A stretch of 64,000 nucleotides of DNA from DATATB01 sp036268995 (GCA_036268995.1 DATATB010000033.1:18497-82496), one strand, 5' to 3'. Positions 18,164-29,109 are shown, counted from the first letter of the stretch. Notes: generated from the letters alone by a model not told the origin. A program made the numbers and translations.

Positions 18164-21100
18164 TCAGCGTTCCGCCCTAGTCCAGCGGCGGATGGACATG
18201 AAAATGCCGAGCCCGATCAGCGCGAGCAGGACCAGGGGCAATCCGAACAGCAGGCTGAGCAGGGCCAAGAGAATGACGGCTCCGCAGCCCAGCCCCGAAT
18301 CCAGCGCACGCAGCAGCCGGCCGCTACGTGTCCAACGGCAGAATAGCGCAGCGACGAGCGCCACGATTGCCACAATGCACAGGCGAAACACGCTCATCGC
18401 GAGCCTGGCCGAGACCGCCTGAGCCGTGACTTGTACCTCGCCGCGCGGGGTGGTGAACCGGTAAACCGTGCCCCGCCGGGGAATCTGCACGTCGAGACTG
18501 GCCAGCCCGGTCGCCCCCGATGCGCGATCGACGGGCGCTGCGGCGCCGAGTTCAACCGCCCCGCGACGGGTGGCGGTTTGAGCGGCCGGGCGGTTTTGCG
18601 ATTGCGCTTCCAAGCGTCGTTGATAACGCTGCGCCACGTCGTCGGCGGCCCGCTGCGCCGGCAACTCGCCGAGATCTTTATTCGCCGCCTGCCCCCTGCC
18701 GGCCTGCCGTCCGAACGCGTCCAATTGCGGCGGCGGCAAGAACTGACCGCCTGACTGCTGCTGTTGCAGCCGTTTCATCTCGTTAACAACGTCGGCCGTC
18801 GAAGACGGCACGGTCGTCTGTCTCTTCGCGCTGGCCTGACCCTGCTGCACCAGGCCATTGCCCAGAAACCATTGCGTATCAAACTGTCCTGGCTGCCCGG
18901 CGGCATTGGGCGATGTCTGGAGGGTGCCGCCGTTGATGGTCAGCGGGCCGACACCGGTGAGAGTCGTTTCGCCGGAATAAAAATTCTGACCCGCTTGTCC
19001 CACGACGTTTAGCGCGCCGCTATTGGTCTGCGTCTGATAGAACTGGCTAAGATTCTGACGATTGTCCCGCGACGGTTCCTGCGGCGCGCTCTGCACGGCC
19101 TGGGCATTTTGCAGCGCCTCGCGCAGCGTGTGTGTGTTGTCCGACACCGCCGAATCGAAATTCGTATTCCCCGCGTAATCGAGGTTCGACGAGCGGTATT
19201 CATTGATCGATGATTCGAGCTCGTTAACGCTGCTGCTAGCCCGAATCTTCGAGAACTTGTCATAGCTGAGCATCGTCTGCGACAACCGCTCGGCCATCTT
19301 GGTCAGATACGAGACCGTGCCGGCTTGCAGATCGGCTTCTTCCCGAACTTCGCGCATCGTGCCGCCGAAACGGAACCAGCGGAGTTCGGGCGGTAGATAT
19401 AACCGCACGTTGCTCAATTCCACGTTCACGTTCAGCGTGTGGATCAGCGGAAAATCGACGCTGGCCACTATGCCCGGCGTGGGCAGCGTGCCGCCGTAGT
19501 TCAAAGTCAGTGCGTAGTCGAGATCGCCGGCGGCGGTCTTGATCAGCGGGATGCGCACGTGCGTGGCCGGCTTGCCGGGCGACCGCGTGGGCTTCGTGGG
19601 CTCGCCGGCGATCACTGCCGTCCACAGTTTGGCCCCCTCGGGCAACTCGACCTCGAGAAATTGCTCGGTGGAATTGTAAAGGCGGTAGGTCTGCACGCCG
19701 CGATACGCACCCCGAGCGTCGACAACCAGGTCGGTTTCGGCCAGTCCGATCCGCGCTCCGGCCGTTTCCACGGCGGCCTGGTCCCGCGAGCGGTAAGTCA
19801 ATCGCGGGCTGGCGGCGCCGGGCAGCACGCGATAGGCCTGCGTGTTGCCGCCGCTGAGCAAACTCGCAATCAATTGAAATTCTTGCTGACCGCGCAACAA
19901 CGGCTCGAGCCCCGCGGTCTTTTCTACCACGACCTCGTCGCGGCCGGCCGATTCGATCGCCACGTAGCGGGCATCGGTGCGGCCGGTCTCCAGCACCGGA
20001 ATCGCCGCTTCCTGCACGTCGCGCGTGTGCAGGCGGTCGTGCTCGACCAACACGCGCAGCTCGTTCATCACCGCGTCCTGCAACTCCAGCCGCACCCGCA
20101 CCTGGCGATTGCCGGCCGGCCCGGGCAGCAACTCGACCGTCTTTTGCCGCAGCAGCGGCACGCTGATCCTGGCGTCGCGGAGCGCTTCGGGCAGCCGGAA
20201 CACGATCTCGCGCACGCCCGCGTCGCGGACGGTGAGATCCAGCAGGATCGTCTCTTCGATCGTCCGATCGGTCACGCGCGTATTGCTGACGGTGTAGCCG
20301 TGAACCGTGGGCGACCGCAGCGAGACGCGCAGCAATCCCGCGTAATCGGCCTGCGACCAGGCCAAAGCAATTCGCGCCAGCCGCCGCTGCTGCGCAGTAA
20401 GCCAGGTGGCCGTGCGATCCAGCAACACGCGCTCGCAGTGCGTGAGGTTCGCCGCCTCGACATTCAAGGCCGGATCGGCCTGCACCACCAGCTCGCCTTG
20501 CTGGCGGTCAACGTCCAGCACGTCCACGCGCGGCAGCGGGAGTTCGGTCAGCGGACCGGATGGCCCGACCGGCCCCCGGATCACGACCGCGGTGTTCGTT
20601 TGCCCCGCCGCGAACAGCACGCTCAGCACGCGTCGTCCATCGGCTGAAGCCAGCGACCAATCATAGCTGCCGGCGGCGGTCACTTGCTCGACGCGAAAAT
20701 CGTCGGGAATCGCCACCTGGAGTTTATAACGCGGCTGCCCACGCACTTTGACGAGCACGCGGGTTTCCAAACTGCGTTGCCGCTGGGCGACCTTCCACAG
20801 CGTTTGCACTTCGGCCATGGCCAGCGACTGAAGCGCCTCGACCTTGAGCCGCACCACAAAAGGCATGGCTGAAAACGCGTAACTCTGATACGGCACGATG
20901 CCGAGCGGACTGCGGTCGCCTATTTCAACCGCGGCCGACCGGTTTTCGAGGGTCGGATCGAAATCGGCACGCGTCGCCCCGCGGACTTCGACCGTTTGCA
21001 GATCGAGCACCGTGCTGCGGCGGATTGCCAATTGTCCGCTGTGCAGTGCGGCCCCTTCGATGGCGACCAGCGGAGCCTCGATCGTCGTGGAAGTAGTGCC

Positions 21101-24100
21101 CAAGCGCGAACGCTTCGATAGAAAGATTCTGAACCGCTCGCGATCGCTCACCGGCCGCAGCAGCGTGATCTCCAGCCGCTGCGGCCGCTTGGCGTCGGGC
21201 GTGGTCCAGCCGCGCACGTTGTCGCCGGCGACCTTATCGACCAGGTACCCCTCCGGAACGACCACGACGAACTTCTCACGCAACGCCCGGCTGAACTCCA
21301 GCTTCATGTCCCACGATGCCCGCACGCCGTCTTCTTGCACGTCGACGAGCACCTGGCTGCGGGCCTGGAGCGTGGCATCGATCTGCCCCAGATCCACGCG
21401 CGGCCGCCATTGCAGCCGGAAGTATCCGCCGGCATCGGGCGCGGTGACGATCGTTTCGTCGGCCTTTTGCGTTTCGTAGCTGCGCCGGTCCGGCACGCTC
21501 CACAATCGCACCTCGGTTTGAGCCGCGGGCACGAGCAGCTTGAACTCGGCGGCACCCGGCGCGGGCAACTGCGCATCGACCGCGCGCCAGCCGCCATTGC
21601 GCTCGAGTTTCAAGCGGATGCTCAACTCGAGACGGTGGCGGCCGCGCCCTGACATCGTCAACGTCAGCAGCGCTGGATGATCGGCCGCAGGCTTGGCGGC
21701 GACTTCGACCACCTTCAAGCGTGCCGGCTTGCCGTCGAGCAGGGCCGAGGCCAACACGCCGCCCCGGAGCGGCAACGGAATATCAATGGGCCGGTTGTCG
21801 ACAAACACGTCGAACTGGAGCGTGCCCGTGACCGTTAAGAACTGCTCGCCGGCGAGCGTGGCCGAAAATTTCGCCCCGGCCGGCGCGTAGTCGGCCGGCG
21901 GAGGCTTGGCCGTGAGCTTGCGGTCGGGATAAGCCCGGTTCCAAAGTTCGACATAGCGGTCGTAAGGCACCAGCAGACGCTCGGCCTTGGGCACCGTCAG
22001 CCCGTCGGCCTTGTCCGAATCGTAGAGCAGGACCGTGGCGTCGTCGGGCACGTGTACCGGCGGCGCGGGCGGGACCATCTCCACGACGATCGGCTGAGGC
22101 GCGGCCGGTTGCTGAGCCGCGGCTGGCGACGAATTGCCGAGCACCGCCAACAGGCAGCCCAGCCCCGCGGCGATCGTGGTCGGCTTGGGAGGCGACGGAG
22201 CCTGCCCCCAGTCGGAGAGAATGCGAACGATGCCGACCAGCAGATAAAGCACAGCCAGCAGGCAAGCCGCGTAGAACGCGCCATTGAACACCGCGGCCAG
22301 CACGAACCAGCCGGTCACCAGCGGGATGAGCGTTGCTGCCAGCCAGACGGAGATCAAGAACCGCCACTTCACGCGTGCCGGCCGGGGCGTCAGCGCGAGT
22401 CCCCACAAGGCCACGCACAGAGCCAACAGCCAGGCCAAGGCGTGCAAGCGCTGGGCGTCGACCAGCACCACGTCGATGCGCGGCGCGACGCCCAGGCTTT
22501 CAAACCGCAGCGGCTCGCCCATCGCTTGCAGGTCGATGTGCAAGCTGCGTTTGCCGGCCTGCAAATCGGACGTGATTTTTTTGCCGGTGGCCGAACCGAG
22601 TCGTTCGCCCTTGCCGCCGGCGGCCATTCCGCCCATCCCGCCGATGCCGCCGCCCATCCCCGCCTGCGGTTTTTCGGCGGCCGCCGGCGCGGCCGCCCTG
22701 CCGGCAGCGAGTTGGGATTTCTCGCCCGCCGACGGTGCCATGTCGGAAAATTCCGATTCCAGCTGCGGGCTGGTATCCGAAAGGGCTATCACAGCGCTTT
22801 TCCGTTGTCGCGCAGTAGTACCGGCCGGTGGAAAGTGCGTTCCCCCGATGCGAAACGCAGCCGCGGCGACTTGCCAGGCGCCCAGCTCGCTGCGGGCTTG
22901 TCCGGCGATGGGATTCACGGTGCCGCGAGAACGCAAAACCCGCTGGCCGGTGGGCAGATACACGTCCCAATGAAGATCGGCCACGGGCACTTCGACGCTG
23001 ACATCACCTTCGGATATGGCCAATCGCGGAGCCGACAGCTCAACTCGCCCCAGCGAGCGGACGCGCGCCACCGGCGTTTCGTACACGATTCGCAGATCGC
23101 GCAGCGTTTCGCCCGCATCGGCCGGCAAACTCAACAACAATCGCCGGCCATGCTGCTGCGGCTGGAGCGGTTTGCCGTCCAACTCGGCCGACCAGAGCGT
23201 CGAATCCGGCGGCAGCTCGACTTCCAAGAACGGCAGCTTCGCGCGGAGCTGCCATCCGGCCGAGGTCTGGCTCACGCCGCTGGCGGCCAGCAGGGTGGTC
23301 AGGTCGGCCTGCTGAACCAGTGCGGCGGGCAGCGGATAGGCCGGATGCCGCGTGACGTCGATCGCCACGTCGTCGCTCTTGCCCACGAAGCCGAACACGC
23401 CCAACAGCCGGCGGCCCACCTGGTAATCGGCATCGACCAACTCGCCGACGTCGGCCCTGCGTGGATGACGCACGACCTGCACGTCGAACGTGGCATTGCC
23501 TTCGACTGCCACGATGCCCGACTGATAATCCACGCCGTCGGCCGCAATGGCCGGCAGCACGTAGCCCTTGGGTTCGCTCATAGGCAACGCCTGCTGAAAA
23601 TCGACGGCCAGCCGGAGACGGCCCTTGCGGCCAGCGGCCAATTGCGCGGTCCAGCGCCGCAGCGGCTTGCCGGCCACCGCCTCGCTGCTCGTCTCCTTGA
23701 TGGCCAGCCCGTCCAGGCCGCTCACGCTGACCGAAGTGGGCGTCGTATCCGGCAGCAAGAAACTCAGCCGCTCGGCCCGCGCTCGGGTCACGTCGTAGAT
23801 CAACTCGTAGTGCGCCGTGAGCAGGTCGGGATCGATGCGAAAGAACGAATACGAGCGGGCCGTCGCCCGCGGCGACGGGCGCTCGACGGAGAGCGTGGCC
23901 GCGTAGCCGCGGGCTTCGTAGCGATAGGCCAATTGCGAAGCGGCAGTGGTCAGGCCGTAGTCCTTTTTCTCGGCCTCGTCCAGCGGCGTGAGATCGACGA
24001 GCTTGTCGGGCCGCACGGTCAGATCGTCGCGCGCACCGACGGCGATCGCTCCCAGATCCTTCGCGGCGCCGACGACCGCAAAGGCGGGAAACGCGACCTG

Positions 24101-25648
24101 CCGGCTGGTCCAATCCGACAGCCAGCCGTCCGGGATCGATTCGGCATCGAAGTACACGCTCCGCGCTTCGCCGGCCGTGATGGGCGTGGGCAACCGGACA
24201 TGTACGCGCGTCGAACCGCCCGGCGCCGGATAGCGATCGACCGGCAGCAACGCTTGATTCTGGTCCTTTACCCGCAGCACCTGCCAGCCGGCCGGGGCGA
24301 TGAAATCAAAATCGAAACGCCGCTGGGCCGTCGGCGCCAGGGTGAAGCCGCCGACCACCTCCAGCCGCGCATCGCTCACTACGAGCAGCAGGTTCGACGT
24401 CACGCGCAATTCGGCAGGGGGCTCGATGAAACTGGCGTCCAGTTTGAAGCCGGCCTCGGGAGCATAGTAGGCCGCAACCATCCGGCTGGCCGGTTGATCG
24501 GACGAAGTCACGCCTTCGAGTGCCGAGTTGAGCACCGCGACGTCGAAGGGAATCAACCCTGTCGGCACGAGCGAGGTGGGCTTCAATCGATCCTCGACTG
24601 AAAGGCCCAAGACCGAGACTTGCCCGGCCACGTCCAAGGCCGTGAGCCGGGGAAAGGTCCAGTCTTTGAGCACGGCCGGGGCCCGCATGGCGGCAATCCG
24701 CAACACGACGGTTTCGGTCGTCGCTTGCCGCAGCACGACTTCCAGAATGCGCTGGGTTGCCGATTTGCTCACGGACCAGTGCGCCAGGGCCGGCGACTGC
24801 ACCTCGAGCACTTCAAAGCTTGCCGGGACTTCGAACCGAAAGCGATCGACCGCCCGGTGCAGCACGGCCAGCGAAACCGTGGCGTACAGGCGTTCGTCAG
24901 CGGCCGTGATCGAGTCGATCAGCACGCCGCGGGCGATCACGACGCGTTGCTGACGCTGCTGGCGATTGTTTAAGGAAAAGGCCAACGTCATCCGGCCATC
25001 GCGGGGCAGCAGTTCGAAGCGTGTTACGCCGGCCCGCTCGTCCACTTTCCGACTAATGACATCGGCGCCTTCTTTGGCCTCGACATTGCCCGGCACGATG
25101 GCGTGCAAGCGTGTGGCGACGCAGCATGGCACGCGAAAGTTGAGCGCCTGCTGCGCAGTGCCAGCCCCCAATTCCGTAAGCAGTTCGAGCGTGAGGCGAT
25201 GCCGGCCCTGGCCCTCGACAAACAGCGTGACCGTATCGTCCGGCAAGCGGCCGATATTCGCAGCCTCGCCGTCGAGCAAGGCCTGGCGAATGCCGACGTC
25301 TTCGAGCGCGAGCGGCACGGCGTGCAGACCATCGGCGAGCACGTCGAGCATGAGCGTGCCCGCGATCCGTGCCCGCTCGTCTTCGATCGTGAGCGTGTAG
25401 TCGGCCGACAGCAGCACTACATCCTGCGGCGGCTTTTCAACCTTGATCGGCCGGGCTTTCTTCACCAGTGCGTCGTATTCCTTTCGCGACAACAAAACGC
25501 GGCGCGTCGGGCCTGCCAGCAGCGTGGGCAGTTCGTCCAGCGGCACATAGAGCTCACGCGACACCGGCTCGGCGGCCGGATCGGCGGTAGCGGGCAGCGC
25601 GATGCCCAGCAACAAGGCCGCGATGAGCAATAGCGGGCGGCGGTTCAT
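18164..25648 (-). CDS. Giant secreted/membrane protein with duplicated module
   Basis: A 2,494-aa envelope protein with no family I can name. It begins with a signal peptide (LLLIAALLLGIALPATA). A module starting YVPLDELPTLL and VLLSRKEYDALVKKA near residue 30 recurs in altered form near residue 1,226 (ERLLVPYDRYVELWNRAYP), so the protein looks like two fused homologous units. Between them are Gly/Met-rich low complexity (GMGGGIGGMGGM, near 1,000) and several membrane helices (about 1,070-1,150); more helices end the protein (about 2,390-2,480). Most of the rest looks like beta-sandwich repeats. The ATG is preceded by GGAGGG and overlaps the upstream gene by 4 bp. It likely functions outside the cytoplasm as a scaffold; no catalytic motif is evident. 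Confidence 0.8.
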   Translation of the reverse strand: MNRRPLLLIAALLLGIALPATADPAAEPVSRELYVPLDELPTLLAGPTRRVLLSRKEYDALVKKARPIKVEKPPQDVVLLSADYTLTIEDERARIAGTLMLDVLADGLHAVPLALEDVGIRQALLDGEAANIGRLPDDTVTLFVEGQGRHRLTLELLTELGAGTAQQALNFRVPCCVATRLHAIVPGNVEAKEGADVISRKVDERAGVTRFELLPRDGRMTLAFSLNNRQQRQQRVVIARGVLIDSITAADERLYATVSLAVLHRAVDRFRFEVPASFEVLEVQSPALAHWSVSKSATQRILEVVLRQATTETVVLRIAAMRAPAVLKDWTFPRLTALDVAGQVSVLGLSVEDRLKPTSLVPTGLIPFDVAVLNSALEGVTSSDQPASRMVAAYYAPEAGFKLDASFIEPPAELRVTSNLLLVVSDARLEVVGGFTLAPTAQRRFDFDFIAPAGWQVLRVKDQNQALLPVDRYPAPGGSTRVHVRLPTPITAGEARSVYFDAESIPDGWLSDWTSRQVAFPAFAVVGAAKDLGAIAVGARDDLTVRPDKLVDLTPLDEAEKKDYGLTTAASQLAYRYEARGYAATLSVERPSPRATARSYSFFRIDPDLLTAHYELIYDVTRARAERLSFLLPDTTPTSVSVSGLDGLAIKETSSEAVAGKPLRRWTAQLAAGRKGRLRLAVDFQQALPMSEPKGYVLPAIAADGVDYQSGIVAVEGNATFDVQVVRHPRRADVGELVDADYQVGRRLLGVFGFVGKSDDVAIDVTRHPAYPLPAALVQQADLTTLLAASGVSQTSAGWQLRAKLPFLEVELPPDSTLWSAELDGKPLQPQQHGRRLLLSLPADAGETLRDLRIVYETPVARVRSLGRVELSAPRLAISEGDVSVEVPVADLHWDVYLPTGQRVLRSRGTVNPIAGQARSELGAWQVAAAAFRIGGTHFPPAGTTARQRKSAVIALSDTSPQLESEFSDMAPSAGEKSQLAAGRAAAPAAAEKPQAGMGGGIGGMGGMAAGGKGERLGSATGKKITSDLQAGKRSLHIDLQAMGEPLRFESLGVAPRIDVVLVDAQRLHALAWLLALCVALWGLALTPRPARVKWRFLISVWLAATLIPLVTGWFVLAAVFNGAFYAACLLAVLYLLVGIVRILSDWGQAPSPPKPTTIAAGLGCLLAVLGNSSPAAAQQPAAPQPIVVEMVPPAPPVHVPDDATVLLYDSDKADGLTVPKAERLLVPYDRYVELWNRAYPDRKLTAKPPPADYAPAGAKFSATLAGEQFLTVTGTLQFDVFVDNRPIDIPLPLRGGVLASALLDGKPARLKVVEVAAKPAADHPALLTLTMSGRGRHRLELSIRLKLERNGGWRAVDAQLPAPGAAEFKLLVPAAQTEVRLWSVPDRRSYETQKADETIVTAPDAGGYFRLQWRPRVDLGQIDATLQARSQVLVDVQEDGVRASWDMKLEFSRALREKFVVVVPEGYLVDKVAGDNVRGWTTPDAKRPQRLEITLLRPVSDRERFRIFLSKRSRLGTTSTTIEAPLVAIEGAALHSGQLAIRRSTVLDLQTVEVRGATRADFDPTLENRSAAVEIGDRSPLGIVPYQSYAFSAMPFVVRLKVEALQSLAMAEVQTLWKVAQRQRSLETRVLVKVRGQPRYKLQVAIPDDFRVEQVTAAGSYDWSLASADGRRVLSVLFAAGQTNTAVVIRGPVGPSGPLTELPLPRVDVLDVDRQQGELVVQADPALNVEAANLTHCERVLLDRTATWLTAQQRRLARIALAWSQADYAGLLRVSLRSPTVHGYTVSNTRVTDRTIEETILLDLTVRDAGVREIVFRLPEALRDARISVPLLRQKTVELLPGPAGNRQVRVRLELQDAVMNELRVLVEHDRLHTRDVQEAAIPVLETGRTDARYVAIESAGRDEVVVEKTAGLEPLLRGQQEFQLIASLLSGGNTQAYRVLPGAASPRLTYRSRDQAAVETAGARIGLAETDLVVDARGAYRGVQTYRLYNSTEQFLEVELPEGAKLWTAVIAGEPTKPTRSPGKPATHVRIPLIKTAAGDLDYALTLNYGGTLPTPGIVASVDFPLIHTLNVNVELSNVRLYLPPELRWFRFGGTMREVREEADLQAGTVSYLTKMAERLSQTMLSYDKFSKIRASSSVNELESSINEYRSSNLDYAGNTNFDSAVSDNTHTLREALQNAQAVQSAPQEPSRDNRQNLSQFYQTQTNSGALNVVGQAGQNFYSGETTLTGVGPLTINGGTLQTSPNAAGQPGQFDTQWFLGNGLVQQGQASAKRQTTVPSSTADVVNEMKRLQQQQSGGQFLPPPQLDAFGRQAGRGQAANKDLGELPAQRAADDVAQRYQRRLEAQSQNRPAAQTATRRGAVELGAAAPVDRASGATGLASLDVQIPRRGTVYRFTTPRGEVQVTAQAVSARLAMSVFRLCIVAIVALVAALFCRWTRSGRLLRALDSGLGCGAVILLALLSLLFGLPLVLLALIGLGIFMSIRRWTRAER

Positions 25649-28600
25649 GCTCCGCCCTCCGCCGGATGATCATCGGCAGGCGAGGAAGGCGGCGGCGGTT
25701 CGGCGGCTTTTTCCGGCTCGTCGGCTCGCGGCGGTAAGACGGGTTCAGCCGCAGTCGGTGTGGCCGGTGGGGCAACCGGCGGCGAAACCGGCTCGGGCTG
25801 GCGCCGTTCGAGCGCGGCCAGAAACCACACGACCAGCACGATCACCACGCCGGCCGCCAGCGCGCCATTGACCAACTCGCGCGCCAGCATCGGCAGGAAG
25901 ATACCGAGCAAGACCAACGCAATGATCGTCAGCCCGGCTGCCAGGGCGCGCTCAGCGGGGCGCCGCTTGACGAGCAACAATCCCACGACGATCAGCACCG
26001 CGAGCAGCACCCAGTTGAGCACGGCGCGATGGACGGTTGTCAGCCGTAGCGAGCCCTTGGGAGCCGGCTCGGGACGCAGGGTCGAGAAAACGTATAGCCG
26101 GCCGTCGGTCTGAAAGGCTTCCATTGGGCTGCGAGTCAAGCTCACGCCTTCGGCCACCCAGGAGATGAGCCCCGAATCGCTTTGCAGCGGCAGCGGCACG
26201 AGCCCTACGCCGCCGTTATAGCGCCAGTCGCCGTTGGCTAGCTGCCATTTGATTTCGTCGGTCCACGGGCCTGCGGTCCGGATCACGGCCAGCTCGGGCG
26301 GGAGGTAGGCGCAGACGTAGACCTTTTGCACGGCCGGATCGTCGGGAAACTCGGGCAAATCGAAATGCCGGCCGGCGCCGGACAGCGTGTATTGCAGTTC
26401 GAGCAGCAGCGGCTTGTCGGGATCCTGCCCGACCAGCGGCACGGAATACTGACCCTGGCTGCCTTTTTCCAGGAGCATCGAGCGGCCATTGATCCGTAGC
26501 GGCTCGGTATCGAACTGGGCCCCCTCGGGAAGACGGACGGCGATCCGCTGCCGCGCGCTGCGCATGCGGTAGATGGCTTGCACGGCCACCTGGTTGGCCC
26601 GCGTCAGCACCATCCGCACGAGGGCCCGCTCGATGCTGGTGCGCTTGACCTCTTCCAGATCGTAGCGCGTGGCTTCGATGCCCAGCGTCCAGTCTTCATG
26701 GAACTCATAGGCCCCGGCGGCGCCGGGCACGTTGGCGCCCGGCATCAGATCGTATTGCGGGTCGATGGGCCGCACGCCGCGCGACGGGCCCTTGGGCTGT
26801 AGATCGATGGCCTCGCTCTTGACCAGCACGATTTGTCCCCAGGCCCGATCGACCAATTGCGGCCGGAGGTACGGCAACGGCACGGCCACGCTCGTGCCCA
26901 CGTCGAATTTTTCGAGCGGTTTTTCCCAGCTCAGGTGGACCTGCGTCGAGCCGATAAACTCGTTCTCGCCGGTCAAAGACCAGGCGATGTAGCCCGCCGG
27001 CAGGTTTTCGGGAGCCGGCGTGAGCACGCGTTCGCGCACGCCTGGAGTGTCGTTGCGGAGCGAATTCGCCAGGTCCACCGGAACCAGCAGCCGCAGCGAC
27101 TTGAGCCCGCTGTAGAGAATGTCGTAAAAGAAGGTGGCCTCGTACTTGACCACGCCCGGCTCGACGCGGGCCACGAGCAACTGGCGCACGGTCACGTGGG
27201 GCTTGCGCCGCTCGGCGAGCAGCTTGACTTCGGCCGGCTCGCTCGAAAAGGCAAACGCCTGCACGGCCCGGCTATCGCGGGCACGCGAGGCATCGAGCGT
27301 TTGCATGCCGGCCAGTGCTTCCTGAAACGACACGCTGCGCAGTCCCTTCGATTCGCCGATGTTCACGCGCAGGCTTTCGGGCGCGTAGATCACGAGCCGG
27401 CCGGTGGCCTGTTCGACCGTCTCGGGGATCACACTCGGCACGACCAGCGGCAGCATCGCCGACTTGCCGGTGGGCGAAAGCAGATCGGCTTCGTTCAGCG
27501 TCTTCACCAGTTGCAGGACCAGGCCTACGCGTCCCTGCGCCTTGCGGCGAAGATTCACGACCAGCCGGTCCGCCGGCTTGCCCTCCAGGCGATAGGTGTC
27601 GACCTGCGCGGGGCTCGTGCCGGCAATGGCCTGTCCACGGACCTGGCGGACCTCAAAGCCCGGCGGAACTGCGAATTCGAGCCGGAATACGCCGGCCCGC
27701 TGGATATCGAACGCGGCTTGCACGTCGAGCGCCAGTTGCTGCGGATCGAGCCGGGCCTCGACCAGCGAATCCACCGTGACGCGCGGCTGCACCTGCTCCA
27801 CGTCCAGCGTCAACTCGAACGGCAGCGCGGCATACCGCCACGAAAACGTCCAATCGCCCTTTTTGAGCGACGCGGGCAGCTCGCTTTTGTCGATTTGCGA
27901 CAAGCCGGCCCGCTTCGAAGCTTCGGCTTGCAAGCCTTCTGCCAGCCGGGCGACGATCACGCCTTGCTGACGGATGACCGCCAGCGCCTTGACGACCGGC
28001 ACGACCACCTGGGCCTGGCCCGCTTCGCCGGCAAAACGCTCCAGCTCGACCACGATCTGCTGCGAGTTCTTGGCCGGCTCGAACAGTTCGACGCTGATCC
28101 GCTGGCGAGCCGGACCATTGTCGGCGGCGGGCACGTCGGCCACCGTCCAGCGCTTGACGTTGGCATCGAACACGTTCACCACGCGCTGGTCTTTGGGCAC
28201 TTCGATCGACAGATCTTTGAGCTCGGAGCGACTGATGGCGTAATTCAGTTGCGTGCGCGTCCGCACGGCATTGGCATCGATCACGACTTGCTGCTCGGCT
28301 TCGACACTGGCCAAGGCTTCAAGGCCCGTCGCACCTTCGGCCCGCGGCGTCCACTCGATGCGCACCACGTCGGCGGCGCCGACAAAGGCTTGAACTTCGC
28401 TGTGCGGGTGCTTGTCGCCCTTGGCGGCCGGCACGTCGCTGGCGGCGATCAGCGGCTGCAAGTCGATCTTCACGCCGGCTTCGTCGACGCGCACTTGCCA
28501 GCGGCTGACCGGCGCTTGCGGTGCGTGAAACTCGACCGAGTTGCGGCCCGGCGACTTGGTGAACGATCGGGCGTAGTCGAGCTGCAGCTCGAGTTGCTCG

Positions 28601-29109
28601 GCGTCGCCCTTTTGATGTTCGACCAGCAATTGGTAATCGGCACCGTCGCGCACAATGCGCGCGGGCCGATCGCCGAGCGTGGCCGACGTGATGGCCGCGT
28701 CTCTCAAACCGAGCGGAACCTTTTGCCAACCGGTGCCGATCACTTCCAGCTTGAGCACGGCGTGGACTCGCACGACGTCGCGCTCGACGGTGGCCTCGTG
28801 CGTGGCCTCGCTGATCAAGGCCGAGACCGGCGGCTTGCCGGGCTTTGGCCCTCCCTCGCGATCGCGGGCCGCTCGCCACAGCTCCTGGAACTTGTCGTAC
28901 GGCAGGAACACGCCGCGTCCCTGCGTCTCGAACGTTTCACGCAGCTTGGTGTACGGGATATAGATGGTCTGTTCTTTGACCATGTTGGCCGCGGGTTTCG
29001 AGTCGCTGTCCGCAGTTTTCTTCGGCGCGTCATCGGCCGAGGTCGCGGCTGATGCGAGCAGGAGCCAACACCCAAAGCTGGCCCAAAGCCGCCAGCGCAT
29101 AGAGTCCAT
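25645..29109 (-). CDS. Large secreted/membrane protein, partner of the giant protein
   Basis: A 1,154-aa protein. N-terminal leader (WRLWASFGCWLLLASAATS), then the same module as in the giant protein: TIYIPYTKLRETF and VFLPYDKFQELWRAARD. A long beta-rich extracytoplasmic region follows, then three membrane helices near the C-terminus (about residues 1,000-1,090) and a Pro/Glu/Ala-rich tail. The stop overlaps the start of the giant gene (ATGA), so the pair is translationally coupled and probably forms one complex. I chose ATG 29109; a start at 29100 is possible. Function unknown. Confidence 0.8.
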   Translation of the reverse strand: MDSMRWRLWASFGCWLLLASAATSADDAPKKTADSDSKPAANMVKEQTIYIPYTKLRETFETQGRGVFLPYDKFQELWRAARDREGGPKPGKPPVSALISEATHEATVERDVVRVHAVLKLEVIGTGWQKVPLGLRDAAITSATLGDRPARIVRDGADYQLLVEHQKGDAEQLELQLDYARSFTKSPGRNSVEFHAPQAPVSRWQVRVDEAGVKIDLQPLIAASDVPAAKGDKHPHSEVQAFVGAADVVRIEWTPRAEGATGLEALASVEAEQQVVIDANAVRTRTQLNYAISRSELKDLSIEVPKDQRVVNVFDANVKRWTVADVPAADNGPARQRISVELFEPAKNSQQIVVELERFAGEAGQAQVVVPVVKALAVIRQQGVIVARLAEGLQAEASKRAGLSQIDKSELPASLKKGDWTFSWRYAALPFELTLDVEQVQPRVTVDSLVEARLDPQQLALDVQAAFDIQRAGVFRLEFAVPPGFEVRQVRGQAIAGTSPAQVDTYRLEGKPADRLVVNLRRKAQGRVGLVLQLVKTLNEADLLSPTGKSAMLPLVVPSVIPETVEQATGRLVIYAPESLRVNIGESKGLRSVSFQEALAGMQTLDASRARDSRAVQAFAFSSEPAEVKLLAERRKPHVTVRQLLVARVEPGVVKYEATFFYDILYSGLKSLRLLVPVDLANSLRNDTPGVRERVLTPAPENLPAGYIAWSLTGENEFIGSTQVHLSWEKPLEKFDVGTSVAVPLPYLRPQLVDRAWGQIVLVKSEAIDLQPKGPSRGVRPIDPQYDLMPGANVPGAAGAYEFHEDWTLGIEATRYDLEEVKRTSIERALVRMVLTRANQVAVQAIYRMRSARQRIAVRLPEGAQFDTEPLRINGRSMLLEKGSQGQYSVPLVGQDPDKPLLLELQYTLSGAGRHFDLPEFPDDPAVQKVYVCAYLPPELAVIRTAGPWTDEIKWQLANGDWRYNGGVGLVPLPLQSDSGLISWVAEGVSLTRSPMEAFQTDGRLYVFSTLRPEPAPKGSLRLTTVHRAVLNWVLLAVLIVVGLLLVKRRPAERALAAGLTIIALVLLGIFLPMLARELVNGALAAGVVIVLVVWFLAALERRQPEPVSPPVAPPATPTAAEPVLPPRADEPEKAAEPPPPSSPADDHPAEGGA

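Noticed and set aside
22052..24601. 849-codon plus-strand frame
   Set aside because: Antisense shadow of the giant minus-strand gene, His/Arg/Gln-rich with no motifs.
26833..29052. 739-codon plus-strand frame
   Set aside because: Shadow of the 1,154-aa gene, with the composition of a noncoding GC-rich frame.
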